From contig CM030364.1 in the NCBI GenBank assembly GCA_017893485.1, forward strand, positions 251,694,731 through 251,758,730: a stretch of DNA of 64,000 bases. The letters run 5' to 3'. This document shows, in pieces, positions 11,245-22,800 of this stretch. Position numbers and translations under genes: made by a program. Position 1 is the stretch's first letter. Each line of letters starts with the position of its first letter. The notes under the pieces are model-generated. The model saw only the letters and a program-made list of their open reading frames with translations, did not search any database and was not told where the DNA came from. The DNA is from Hemerocallis citrina. Its lineage: Eukaryota > Streptophyta > Magnoliopsida > Asparagales > Asphodelaceae.

Positions 11245-11545
11245 AAAAATGGCTGAACTGAACAACGTCAACAAAGCCTTCGTTCCACATCTTTGGGTTT
11301 GTTCACAATGCTACGTGAATCCTTCAAAGTCCATTCAGCATTGTCAAGGGCCATCTACTATGTTAAGTTAACAACTACTGTATCCTTCTCAAGTCTGAAC
11401 TAGCTCAATCTAAGTCTATTTAAGCCCAACCCCTTGTCCTACTTCATCCATTAACTACAATTCTTGACTCTTCCTGACTTTACGTCGTAATGGTTTTTCT
11501 TGCACATGCCCAAACCATCTTAAGTGTATCACTAATTGTTAAGAA
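11245..11545 (-). pseudogene. LINE (non-LTR) reverse-transcriptase C-terminal remnant
   Basis: The minus strand reads HLRWFGHVQEKPLRRKVRKS. After frameshifts come NGxSRTRGW and then MALDNAEW, which match the conserved tail of plant L1-type LINE ORF2 (LRWFGHV...RGRP...DMALDRAEW). The fragment contains several stops and frame changes and lacks the polymerase core. The remaining bases to 11545 fit the usual end of such elements. It is a relic. Confidence 0.6.
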
Positions 11546-11592
11546 GTTCTCTACTCCTCAACAATTTCAGTATTTAATCTTTAATCTCTATC

Positions 11593-12500
11593 TTTAAGAA
11601 TAATAATAATTTATTATTATTATTATTATTATGGGAGAGTTAGGGTATGTAACCAAACAAATCATAACATTATAATCAAACAATCACGTGCAATACACGT
11701 TCAAACTAAATCCAACTAATATACATGTGCACTGCTCATATGGCCCAAATCAAAACATTCAAATGTCCACTCCATGTCTATTCCTCTCCCTCAATGTTTC
11801 TCTTTCTTTTGCACCATCAGCATCGTCGCCATCCCCCGCCTCACCGCACCACCATCCACGCTGCACCGCACCTCACCCCTCTCTATTTAATGCCCCCCCC
11901 CCCAACACACTCACACACACACAAAATTATTATGGAATTGCAGAGAAAACACACACACACACACAACTTGAAGGTATTTATTTTTTTAGCAGATTAGCCA
12001 GGGTTTTATTGCGAAAGAGGTTTAAAGTTTGGCTATTTTTCTATTATTACCATATCTAAAGTGATTTTTGAAGCTTGATAATTTATGTGTTTTTTTCCTT
12101 TTCTTTTATGGTTTTGGGGTGTGAAAAGGTGAAATTTTTTAGGAAGGAGGCAGAGGAAGAAAGGAGATGGGAGGTCCGATGCGACTAAGAAGGAGATGAT
12201 TGGCAAGAATTTGGGAAGAATAAGAAAGCTGAAAGCTCATGCGAATGATACATAAAAGAGATATATATAATTTTTTTTTTTTTTTTGAAACAAATCAAAT
12301 GGGTTGTGTTTTATTAGTTAGTTTATGTTAGATTTTTGTTTTTGTTGTGCAGTGTTTTGTTTGATATATTGTTATTTGTTCCACGTTTGGGTCTTTGATA
12401 ATTGAGAGATTTTTTATTGTAAGAGTTGACGGACTACACATAATTTTGTTTATAATCATAACCTCATAGGTTAAGATCAAGTAATTTTCGCTTTTGTGTT
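11593..12500. other. non-genic stretch with microsatellites
   Basis: It contains an (ATT)n tract near 11599-11631, poly-C and (AC)n tracts at 11888-11965, and T-rich DNA. A small hairpin (ACGTGCAATACACGT, 11686-11700) followed by CTAA near 11715 resembles a decayed Helitron 3' end. No gene is supported. Confidence 0.5.
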
Positions 12501-13234
12501 ACTAGTTGAAATTTACCGTGCACCAAGTGCATGTGGCTTGGTGCACATGAATGTTGAATATTTTAACAATACTTTATGTTTTTGAAAAAATTAATCATAG
12601 AATAAATTTTATTAAGAACTGAAATGAATATATAGTATAATCATTATATCATGAGTAAACAAAATAACATGTAAAAGCAAAGCATCATTGTTGAAGCCAT
12701 CGAAAAAGAATTTAATGAATAATCATTATTTCGTGCTTTCTAAGTACTTTGAATTAACAAAGCATACTCACTACTTACACATACCACTTATAAATTCACT
12801 GAGTTTATCAAGAGCTATTTGTTGGTTATGAAGATACTTCACAACCATAATTGAAGTAGTAAAAAATTTCATATCACAAACATATAAGGGCAATACTGAA
12901 ATCAATAGCCTACTCGCCATTTTAATTTGGATTCTTCCCCAGCTGGAGAAAGACAATCAAACATGTATTGTGTAACCCCCATTCCCGACAATAGGTATTT
13001 TCCGTGTATTTTCTATAATTTGATCTTTGTAAATTTATTTTGTGCTAAATTTATTTTGGATCTTTTATTAAATTATTTTCTAATCAAAAATTTTATTCAA
13101 CTCGAATAATGGTGTATTTTAATCTTATTTTCTAAATCTTATTGATCGGCTATTTATATGTGAGCCAAATCAAATGTATTATTGCTATTTGGGTTATTTT
13201 AATAAATTTATATTTTGTTATATAATCTTATTAT

Positions 13235-13402
13235 AATTATTATTTGTATTATTATTATTATTATCGTTATTGTTATTTATTATTATTATTGTTATTCTTA
13301 TTGCTATTGGTATTAATATCTGTTATTATTGTTGTTATTATTATTGCTATCGGTATTATTATTTTTATCATTATTATTAGCATTATTATTATTATTATTT
13401 TT
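13235..13402. repeat. (TTA)n-type microsatellite
   Basis: This is imperfect TTA/TTG repetition in the solo LTR. It produces spurious isoleucine/leucine-rich or asparagine-rich open frames. Confidence 0.9.
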
Positions 13403-13485
13403 TGTTTTAAGCCCGAACATGCTCAATGTTATATGCATTTTATTATTTTGATTTAATGTATGTATATATATATATATATATATAT

Positions 13486-13648
13486 AAGGGGGTATGAGCA
13501 ACTTGCTCATTTAGTAAATAAGTAATTGATGATGTGATATACATGTGATTGAAAAATTCTTAAAAGGGTTAGTTGTCCAATGTATCACATGCATGCCACA
13601 TAATCAATTGCTCATTTACTAAATGAGCAAGTTGCTCATATCCCTTTA
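13486..13648. mobile_element. small MITE in solo LTR
   Basis: The terminal inverted repeats are about 30 bp: TATGAGCAACTTGCTCATTT on the left and its complement before ATCCC on the right. Total length is about 163 bp, flanked by TA-rich microsatellite, so the target duplication cannot be read. The terminal sequence itself contains the palindrome GAGCAACTTGCTC. Confidence 0.65.
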
Positions 13649-13651
13649 ACC

Positions 13652-13653
<2 letters not shown>

Positions 13654-13734
<81 letters not shown>
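13654..13734. repeat. (TA)n microsatellite, about 40 units
   Basis: Uninterrupted TA dinucleotides lie directly next to the MITE; they give a false tyrosine-isoleucine open frame. Confidence 0.95.
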
Positions 13735-13735
<1 letters not shown>

Positions 13736-16700
13736 CTATTGTTCTTTCTTGATTATTTTCTTTTTGATTAAATTTGTTCATGAAAAATTCCCATTTTTCT
13801 TGATTGTGCTTTTCTTGTTGAACCTATTATCTTTTATTTAATTGTCGGTATTTTTGTTTGAACTCTATTGATTTAGATCTATTTCTTATTGAACCCTAAA
13901 ACGCAATTCCAATTGTTCTTGACCCAAATCCGCTATTATTGGACCCTAAACCACTAACTCAATATCCTAATTGTACCCTATATATATAACTCTAATGCAA
14001 ACCCGAAAAATTATACAATTTTGAAACTCAAGCCGTCTAATCTCTCTCCTCTCTCCTCTTTCTCTCTCCTCCCTTTTTCTCTCTCCCCGACTTCTCATCT
14101 TCCCGCCCAAATTCTCCTGTTCACCTCCCCATCAGCTTCGGCCTACTCCCGGCTCCTCCTCACCTCCGGCGACCCCCCACTTCGTTGCCACCTCCCGTCG
14201 GCCCTCCTATCGATGCCACCGCAACACCCAAGACCCCCCTATCGTCTTCTCTGACCAACCCCCACATTCCGGCGACCTCCTTCTCGGTGCCGAGATCCGG
14301 CGATGCTCTCCTAGCGCCGCCAGTCAAGAACCCCCTTCCCTCCTCCTCTGTTCTCGTCACCATCAATGCCAGAACCCATAACCCCTGAGCTTTCTCTCTT
14401 TTCGATCGCCGACTAGCACGCCAGCGCCACCCCCGTGCACCCACGACCGCCGGCGTCGACCTCGTCTCCAGTGCTGCCATCCCCTTGGCCGTAGTTGTAG
14501 TTGCTTCAGTTGCTCTCTCTCGCTATTGTTGCCGCAGTCTTTTTGTGTGTTGTGTTATTGGTTTCTTTGAGTTAGCACGTATATTGAACGTATTATTGGT
14601 GGGTTGAACTAGTTCATGAGTTCGTTGCTTCGAGATCCTTATCCTGTTATTCTTTATATTCGAATTAACCATCTAACAGGCAAGTCATTGTCCCCTTGAA
14701 TTGAACATCATATCAAATTCAAGTTTTATTGAAATTCTTGCAAGTAGATCCTATTCGTTATCATATCACTATATTGACTCTTTTCATTGGGTTTATTGAG
14801 TGTTTACACGAGCTAACCCCAATATTCTTGACATCATGCCACTTTTGACTCTAACGTTTCGATCTTTCATGAGTGCATATAGAATTGACAATAGGGTTGT
14901 TTATATAATCGTCACACGAATTAATTATGGTAGAGACAATTGCTAGGTTGTATGTTATTTGATCGATTGATGGTTGATTGATGATAAATTTGTAAATGTA
15001 TGAGTGTGTTATAATTTTTTTTTATCACGTTTTGAGACTCTTTATGCTGATTATACAATTTATTGACTAATAGAATTGATACCCATCTTGTTTAATAAAT
15101 TTTATTTCATGAAAACTACCCAAAACCTGTATATTGCTTGTTGACCTGTATATTGACTGCTATTTTCGAACTAGTAAAAGATCTTATAATGAAATACTTT
15201 CTGAATATGAATTGTAGCCTTATCTTTCTAGTTTCCAGAACATCTTGAATTTTCGAATTCTGGGTTTTGTAACAAAAGTTATGCCCGTTTTACTACAGTT
15301 GTGTTTTTACTTTCAGATTTTCAGATTCTCGTACCTTTCATGCTTAAACAGTAAAAATGCTCATCAAATGATAAAATTTTAATCTAAAAATTTCCAAATT
15401 GTTGCTTAACATTTTTAGGAGCCTAGAAAAATTTTTTACTGATTTTAATATCGAGTTTTTACTGTTTCTAAAATTAAAATAACGTGATGTCGAAATTCTG
15501 CCTGAACCTAAAATCTGTAAAGAACCGTGTGATTGACCTAGCTACTCTTGTTGGATTTTGAACTTTAAATATGCGTTGGAACCGTGTGGAAGTCTAGTTT
15601 CTAGAACTTCTAACAGATTCACTTTTCAATTTCTGGAACAGCGGGAAACTGCATTTTTGTACAGACTGCTCTTGATGTCCAGAATTTTATATTTCAGATT
15701 TTAATGAATTAATTATTCCTATATCGTAATATTGCATGAATTGATGTATGTATATTGCATTGAATGATCCTAATGAGTTATTGTCATCATTCTAATTGTC
15801 TTATTCCATGTTATCATCCTATTATTCCCCTATTGATACTATGGTCACCTCATGTTCCAAATTGCATATTGTATTGTTGCATTGATGAAATAATTAACAA
15901 GCCAGGGTTTAAGGGATTGACTAGAGTAGTTGATGATATAGGGACTGTACTCGGATGATGGTCCATGTTATTATTGTTATCGTCATTGTGTAATAAATTG
16001 CACATTGGCTCGTGTTATTATTGATATCTTCATTGTATAAGAAATTGCACCTTGACCCGTGTTATATTGTTTTCGTCATCATACCCAGTACATGAACTAT
16101 AGATTCTACCACTATAGTCTAAACGAAATTGATTGTATGCATCGAACCTGTGGTATGGAACAAATGAGACACAGTAGTACGTGCATTAGATAGGTTTTGA
16201 AATGATTAATAGACATAAGGATTGACACATCCCCGACACTACATATTGTTCATCATTATTCCTATTGATATCGAATATTGGCTAAGTGTTACCGTTATTG
16301 ATCATTGATTACCTTTACCGAATATTGCATCATTGTTTATAGCCATTGCATCGATTATCATGATTATTATCCCATGTTATTGATTCCTATTGATCCATTG
16401 ATTCATTGTTATACCGTTATTCCATTGTTCCCTGCTTTCTCTACTTGTTGTTCATGACTTGCTCTAAGGACAATTTTTTCTCATCTTTTTAGATGAAGTG
16501 TTTACAGTTGTTGATGAAAAGTTGCCTGATGAATTGGGAGAACAACATTGGTGAAGGAATTAATTGCATCGCCGCTTAATAAATTATTGCTTTGTCATGA
16601 AGACTTAATTATTAGACTATTGTTATTTCATTGTCTTGTGGGCTTTTGACCCAAATATTGCTATTTGTTTCCACACGTTGGATTATTGTACTTGGATATT

Positions 16701-16886
16701 ATATATATTGCTTCTTTTCAAGTATTATTGTTCATGAGATTATTATTATTGCCTACACAATTGTTCTGTATTGATTATATTGTTGAGTTAATCGGATAAA
16801 CAGCTTATGGGTGACGTTAGTCATTCGCTGAGCCAATGTCATGTACTCGTATTCCATATTTTTGGGAAGCGGAGCGTGACATATTG

Positions 16887-17130
16887 TTTGAGCTTGGAGA
16901 AGCCCTCCTTTTCTTAATCATCTTTGTTACCAATTCTATGACGTGCATCCTTGTCTATAAAAACAACTTGTTAATGGTTAATTCTAAACTTACAAACAAT
17001 GAAAAGGTCCAAAAACTAAAAGATACCTCAAAAGCGCAGCAATAATTAGTTCACAGGAGATTGATTGGCGACGTCTTTCATATCAACATTCTTATAGTGT
17101 ACATCTGAAGCATAAAAAGTCTAAAAATTT
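16887..17130. other. short anonymous flank
   Basis: Once the solo LTR is removed this joins 12720-12965. A weak open frame on the minus strand of 12771-12956 is not recognised. No gene is supported here. Confidence 0.4.
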
Positions 17131-17390
17131 CAAAAATTTACAAATCCGAAATATAAAAATCTAAATTTCTGGATAAAGAGAAATAGAGAGAGAAAGAGAG
17201 AAAGTGTAATAAATTGAGGAGGATTTTTGTTTTGGAAAAAAAATTGTAGTTTGGGGGGGGGGAGCTTTTGGGGAAAAAATGTCTTTTGAGATGGTGAATT
17301 TGAGCCATTGATATTGTTTTGATTGAAGGTGAGCCACTTGATAGTTTTTTTTTCAAATTGCCTTGTTATATATATATATATATATATATA

Positions 17391-17425
17391 TAGTTTAAAA
17401 TTGCCGTGCACCAAGTGCACGCTGC
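17391..17425 (-). other. Helitron 3' terminus (minus strand)
   Basis: The minus strand reads GCGTGCACTTGGTGCACGGC then AATTTTAAACTA at 17391. The stem-loop GTGCACTTGGTGCAC about 12 bases before a CTA end is the Helitron 3' signature, and it is nearly identical to the terminus at 12502. It would be the 3' end of an element extending rightward, which encloses the gene fragments at 17.9-20.4 kb. No matching 5' end was found. Confidence 0.45.
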
Positions 17426-17929
17426 TTGTTGCATATAATTTTCTAAAATGGTACCAAAAGCCTTTATATACACCAATGAAGCCTTTATCTCAAATATTAT
17501 GCTGTTGTTTTTTTATCGTATCTCAAATATTTTGTTAGATGGATCTCTTCCTCCATTCAGCTCTGTCAAGGTTATCCGCTGCTAAATTAATAGAAGCATT
17601 CTTCCTTTATGGAGTCAATCTATGTCATTTGGACTATCCCTATATACATGTTAGTTGTTACTCTTTACCTACATCAATCATAATGATCTTTGCGTTACTT
17701 TCTCAACAGGTGTATATGAAGATGTAGATCACAAATTCTTGAAACTACATAAAAGTACAACTACGACATCTATGGAGCAAGAAAACATGAACCAAATTCA
17801 ATATAAGATAAAGTAGGAAATGGAATTGTATCACATTTCAAAATTGGCATTGAGTAATATCTCAATGCATTGCATTACCTTATTGAATGAACAAATAAAC
17901 AGATGAGCCCTCGAATGGCAGGTGAAATT

Positions 17930-18108
17930 TACCTACCAGCAGACAATTGAGATCTATGGTCCTTCTGTATGCGAACATCAGGAAGGAAACTATTAAAAAC
18001 ACCACGAGCAGCATACATCATCCGATTATCAAAATCGGCTCATACCTTCATAGTGAATGTTACCCCTCGAATTCTTTTAGCCTTCCCTGGGTCTATCCAG
18101 GTAACTGC
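17930..18108 (-). pseudogene. RCL1-like exon fragment (C-terminal side)
   Basis: The minus strand reads WIDPGKAKRIRGVTFTMKV, a stop, then ADFDNRMMYAARGVFN and LLPDVRIQKDH. This matches the RIRGVTFSTRV...AARGIFN..LPDVHIFTDH stretch of RCL1, the RNA 3'-terminal-phosphate-cyclase-like protein of small-subunit pre-rRNA processing. Exon borders with AG before and GT after are visible. The internal stop and lack of the remaining exons make it a pseudogene fragment. It lies just downstream (minus strand) of the preceding RCL1 exon, in the correct order. Confidence 0.75.
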
Positions 18109-18227
18109 ATGCATAAATAGTTCAATTTGTTATTAACCTATTTTAATAAAATTAAAGAAAACACACATTTGGAATTGGTGTATATCCAATGCAGTTATGC
18201 AGGTGAAACTTATAAATAAGGTAGATA

Positions 18228-18398
18228 GAGTTGGAGCTCCTAGAATGACCTCTCTGCCTTCATGAGGAGCCCCCCGGCTTTCAATTTTCAACTTCTTTAG
18301 GAACACCAAGACGCTCGAGTATATGAAATTTTGTATGAAAAAAGGTATCAACACTTGGGTCCTTGTCATCATTTGTAATTCGTGAAAGTATAGCATCA
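18228..18398 (-). pseudogene. RCL1-like exon fragment (preceding exon)
   Basis: The minus strand encodes ITNDDKDPSVDTF, then ILERLGVPKEVEN. After a frame change come LKIESRGAPHEGREVILGAP, matching the ITNDSKDPSVDTF...LKRFGVP...LKIESRGAPP.GGGEV segment of plant RCL1. The frame change and loss of a glycine codon in the GGGEV region disable it. It is separated from the next RCL1 exon by about 120 bases, a plausible preserved intron, so a genomic piece with introns was copied rather than an mRNA. Confidence 0.75.
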
Positions 18399-18399
18399 T

Positions 18400-19920
18400 A
18401 AAGCAGTTTAGTAAAGGTTCAAATTGTGAATGACTATATTCATTTGTGACCAAATCACATGATAAAGTGTATCAGTATCACCTCAAAGTGTGTGATTAAC
18501 ATGATTTGAGATAATCTATCAAATTCACTTCTAGTAATAGTAAACTGGGAAATAAAAGTACCCATTCCTTAAATAAGATGGGTTAAAAATTGAGAAAATG
18601 TTCAATCCCATTCAAATATACAGATAACAAAAAGTTGTACTTCAGGGGGCACGATCAGCCCTTGCTAACGGCATGTTTGGCAGAAAACTGCAACTTTGAA
18701 AGTTAGGATTTTGGTACAATGGGTGGTTCAAAAGAAAATTTTGAAGACATCTCAACAAATGAGAATTTTCATTGAATCAAGCATGTCTTATATGTCATTG
18801 TCCATCTTACTGTTATTGTTACAGTTAAGAATTCGGATAATTTAAATATGAGATGTTTTCCTTCCTTTAAGTACATTGTGGAGGAAGAAGCACTAAGGCA
18901 CATACAATCCAAAATTACAGCAAAAGTATATTTAATTTCAATATTTTAAAATATACTATAAACAAGCAAGTGACATATGTAGTGATATGTTTTGCATAAG
19001 TAATTAACTTAATATATTTATTTCAACTATATATATTAATGAGAAGCACTAATCTATGCAGTAGAAAGCACATAAATTCATGTAAGTTTATCCTTTGTAA
19101 AACATCTCTTGCTTAACTATGCTTAAAATGAATAATTTCACTCTCGTGGAATCTATGAACTACCTAGGTCTTAAACCCCGAATTTTTAGTTATATTCCAG
19201 AGCTCAAAAACACCGATAGAAAATAATTCAGATGAAAAATATAGAGGGCAATTATGTCCGAAGGCCTTGTTTGGGAAACAAAGCTACGATTTTATAATTG
19301 TACAACCTACACTGAGAATCATGACGCCTCTACCAATGTTTAGGCCCCATTTTGAAAAATGAGGTAACTAGAGGTATATGGATGTATATAGGATATCCTA
19401 GACATCATATTTGGAAACGCAGGTTAGCGGAAGAATGTAGAGACATCCTAAACAGCTTTGTTAATTGTTATCCTACCCAAGGCAATGGAAAACCAAAGTT
19501 ATTTCTCACAATGTATCTAACAAACATTTTGGTATTCAAGTCTTCCTGATAATTGTTATCTTTTAGAAATTTTTTACAGAGTGAATCCATCACTTTCACT
19601 TTCTTAGTAACAAATGAAACATGGAAAACCAGATCTTCTTCCCTTTCCACCTGCGAGTCAGGGGAAAAAACATCTTTTATTATGGAAAAAGAGAATTCTT
19701 TTTAATGGCACCCTTTGAGAGGCAATACAAACAGAACAATTACATATTTGGTAAGTATAATATCTAATTATACATTGCACTTTAAACATATAATATACTA
19801 TATAAAAACATTCAATAACTGGTATACCTACATAACAAGTATCTTGAATTACCTTATTGATATTTTTTCCCAAATAATTTGCTCTTTTCTTCCTGTCCTC
19901 CTCTAACCACCTTAAAAGTG
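18400..19920. other. non-genic stretch between gene fragments
   Basis: This is AT-rich DNA without recognised coding matches on either strand. It may include unidentified introns of the captured fragments. Short open frames here (for example around 19352-19549) show no family motifs. Confidence 0.4.
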
Positions 19921-19924
19921 TTCT

Positions 19925-20100
19925 ATATGGTCACTAAGCTCCGAGCTCTGATGATTTTCGCTTTCAATTTCGCATAAGTGACAGTTTGAGCAAGTGTATT
20001 CAGCTTGATCACCGTGGTTCTTTTTATCACCGAAACGAGCACATACCTGATGTTGTCATTTCTCGCATTTATCACATTGCACCCGCTGGGCAGTTCATCA
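19925..20100 (-). pseudogene. HAC-type histone acetyltransferase PHD-like exon fragment
   Basis: The minus strand reads VQCDKCEK, a stop, [20 protein letters not shown] and [11 protein letters not shown]. The pattern C-x2-C...W/stop-QHQ.C..F......G.QAEYTCPNC is the PHD-type zinc finger of plant CBP/p300-like HAC histone acetyltransferases. The conserved tryptophan codon is now a stop (TGA). It lies directly downstream (minus strand) of another HAC-like exon, in the order found in HAC genes. No acetyltransferase core was found, so this is a captured fragment. Confidence 0.7.
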
Positions 20101-20159
20101 TAAAAAAGGGGGAAAATGAGACCAAAACAAATAATAGAATGGAATGAGAGAAAAAAAGG

Positions 20160-20403
20160 GAAATAGAAACTAACCAGTTCATTATTGAGTTCTCGAACAT
20201 AACATGTGTGGTGGAATTGTACCATTTTTTGTGGCATGTTTTACATATCAATTCAACAGGCCCGTCATTTGTTGAATCAACAATGGACTTTGTATAGTAT
20301 CCTCCTTTCCATATGCAGTGACCTAGTACTGAACAAAAACTTGGGGGTTTGTCGAAAGAGATTTCAGCCCACCCACACAAACCGCAACAGTTTAAATCCT
20401 AAA
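20160..20403 (-). pseudogene. HAC-type histone acetyltransferase exon fragment
   Basis: The minus strand encodes CGLCGWAEISFDKPPSFCSV, GHCIWKGGYYTKSIVD and LICKTCHKKWYN. This follows the C-x2-C..K.LTFEPPPIYC..CG.R.KR...YYT...H.FC..C layout upstream of the PHD-type finger in plant HAC proteins. Together with 19925-20100 it forms two consecutive exons with the intron kept. Cysteine spacing is partly eroded. The open frame ends at an intron-like GT. Confidence 0.6.
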
Positions 20404-21089
20404 AAAACATCCATTCCCATGTTTTCATCTATAGTTTCTCTATCATGCGAAAAAAAGGTCTAACGAAACGTAGTTTGAATTTAACGAACATCTGTTATTT
20501 ATTAAACGTAAAGACCAATATATATCTACACTGCCACTACTATAACAACACCAGCAACAACATCAGAAACTACCACCACTACTTGGCGTTCAATTCTTGC
20601 CAGGAATCATAAAAATAAACAATCAACAAGTTTGGAATATTCCAAAAAGCACTTTACACAGTTCAAATAACTCTAAGTTCACATATAAACTAAAAGAACT
20701 CCTATCCTTATTTGATCTTTATCAATTGGGCTTAAAAGCTTTTGGGAACAACAAAACAACAAAACAACAAAACAACAATACATATTGTTACAACATGTTG
20801 CAAGACACCTCTATAATCACCCTCAATCATGGGGTTATACCACCATTTAACTGAAAAATAAAGAAAAAATAAAAATAGTATAGAATCGTGTCGAAAGAAA
20901 CCTTGTGATGGAACTGCTCAGAGTGATCTAATTAATCTATGTCCTTGTTAAGTTAATTCTTAGGAGTATATACTTCTTGAGGCTCTTTCAACTCATTTAA
21001 CTGATTAAAGTAGAATTTAAGTCTAAAGAGTTGTTGAAAACAAACCATTTTGTTGCTTAGCTACATATTTGATTTATGCTAACTTGGTC

Positions 21090-21460
21090 TCTCGTAAATG
21101 AAGTAATCAAAGAAGCACAATCTCTTCTTTGCCTTGTCTCACTCAAATCGGCAGCAACTTGCATGGCAACATCAGAGTCTACTGCTTCAGAACAAATCCT
21201 GAGAAATTATCTACAACAACTGAATTTATTCATAATTTTGGGTTAGTTATATATACTCATTTGATACATTCAGCTAAATATAGTTTAGCCTTATAAGTCA
21301 AGCTAAAATTTCTCTCAAACTTAAGAATTCAATCAACTAACCTGATCAATGCATAACATATTCATCATCATTTCCTTATCTTGATCCACAGAAGATGGTA
21401 ATGAATTAATGGTTCCGCTCAACGTCTCTTCTTGCTCATTATTGATAGAATTTCTTTCCA
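21090..21460 (-). pseudogene. unidentified exon-like fragments
   Basis: Two minus-strand segments look exonic: NNEQEETLSGTINSLPSSVD with KEMMMNMLCIDQ ending before GT (21460-21340), and ICSEAVDSDVAMQVAADLSE with TRQRRDCASLITSF (21215-21095). They are on the same strand as, and upstream of, the HAC and RCL1 fragments. I do not recognise the family. They may be a third captured gene. Confidence 0.35.
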
Positions 21461-21649
21461 GAACAAAGGAAACAATACAATTTTGTATGGTGTAATAATA
21501 AACAAACATAACAATTGTAAATCATAACCATCACCATATCTGAACACTATTATTCATTGCACCAACCTTTTGAACACTATTATTTGGTGGAGATGAATTA
21601 TTCTGTATCATGAGTTGAAATAATACCTTAAATTTCATGTGGGGAGGAA

Positions 21650-22105
21650 CACTATTATTCATTGCTGCGACAATAAAGCAACTATGAAGCCACAATTTAT
21701 CAACAGAGCAAAGATGAATACATGCTTACCTCCGATTTTGAACCTGAATCCAACAACGACGCCTCCTACGGCCCCATCTCCTTCCACTATGATTCCGAAT
21801 TTGAACCCGTTACCTCCCCCCATCCGTACTCGAATCCGTTACCACCGCCCCCTCCCAAACCCTAACCCTAACCCTTACCCCCATTTCACTTCCAACGACA
21901 TCTCCTCTTTACATCTGGAAGACGATGGCGATAAAGTGGAGAGCGAGACGAATAGGGAAGTGTCGGTGTTGAGGGCGTATTGAGAGGAAAAAATCGGAGG
22001 AACGTGCTGTTGACGGGGTTGGGGAAAGGGTTTGAGAGAGGAGAAGGATGATGTGAGGATGTAGGGTTTCGATTGAGAACGTGATAAATTTTGAATTTAG
22101 GTTTT
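21650..22105 (+). other. GC-richer proline/asparagine-rich stretch, possible captured exon
   Basis: Plus-strand frames give FEPESNNDASYGPISFHYD followed by SEFEPVTSPHPYSNPLPPPP, then CCCTAACCCTAACCC repeats and a stop. Composition and codon pattern resemble the start of a plant protein, but no family is recognised and the frame is short. It could be the 5' exon of a captured gene. Confidence 0.25.
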
Positions 22106-22800
22106 CCAATTTGAGTTTAATTTGAGGGTTTCGATCGAGATTCTTTAGGTGATAGGAATGCAGGGATTAAGATGATGATGTGAAAATTTAATGGCCAGGA
22201 TTAATATGATCATGTCAGACTTATAGTTCAGATGATGTTTAAATGAATTGTTAAGTTCGAGTTGTAAAAATTGATGGTTGAGATCGCCTGTGGACAAATT
22301 TATTGTGGCGTTTATAATAGAAATAGATTTTAAAACTTATTATACAAGTTTAAGATAATGTGGTGTAGTGCATGTTACATACAAATGATATCTGATTAGT
22401 TTCAGGACTATATTAGACATATTTTTATATTAGGAAGGTGTGAAACTGTGATTAATCTTCAAAATCCAAAGGACATCAATAAGTTGAAACTGTACTATAT
22501 GGTAGTATAATAATATTGATGAGGATATGTTTCACAATTTATATAAATTACCAAGAAGTACCAAGGACTCTGAGTGATTATGGTTAATGAGTTATTCATT
22601 CATCACGTTGAGAAGATTGTGGACACTATCCATATGATCAAACTAAGATAGGTTAAGAAGAGAGATGATTCTGAAGTATTATGAGATAATGGTCCACGAA
22701 ATTGAAGGGAATTTTTTATATATAAAACAACGTTACTGGCTGCACTTTATGACCATCAGTTAAATTTTGGACAACCAAGGAACATATCTCTAATCTCTAA

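Larger units (their letters stand above)
12971..16881. repeat. long solo LTR (gypsy type), 3.9 kb, TSD TATTG
   Basis: It begins TGTAACCCCCATTCCCGACA and ends GGAGCGTGACA. TATTG directly precedes (12966-12970) and follows (16882-16886) it, a perfect 5-bp target duplication. No internal coding region, primer site or second LTR is present, so it is a solo LTR left by LTR-LTR recombination. A pyrimidine-rich block and proline/serine-coding stretch at 14030-14400 looks like a leader region, not a gene. It carries a small MITE and very long microsatellites. Confidence 0.85.
12502..17390 (-). mobile_element. Helitron-like element split by a solo LTR
   Basis: On the minus strand the 3' end is the hairpin TGCACTTGGTGCA followed by CGGTAAATTTCAACTAG, ending at 12502. 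At the other end, around 17330-17370, the minus strand reads ACTATCAAGTGGCTCACCTT, closely matching the 5' region of the Helitrons at 7426 and 25166 (GCTATCAGGTGGCTCTCCTT). The exact 5' TC is blurred by an AT microsatellite at 17369-17391. Removing the solo LTR at 12971-16881 leaves about 1 kb. The pairing of these two ends is inference. Confidence 0.5.

Noticed and set aside
13569..13781. Open frame of repeated tyrosine-isoleucine
   Set aside because: It is translation of a (TA)n microsatellite; the same holds at 45922-46134 and 13313-13510.
14021..14480. Pro/Ser- or Arg/Gly-rich open frames
   Set aside because: They lie within a solo LTR bounded by a perfect target duplication and are C-rich leader sequence, with no conserved motif.
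19265..19560. Possible Tourist-like MITE beginning GGCCTTGTTTGGG
   Set aside because: No matching inverted end or target duplication was found nearby.
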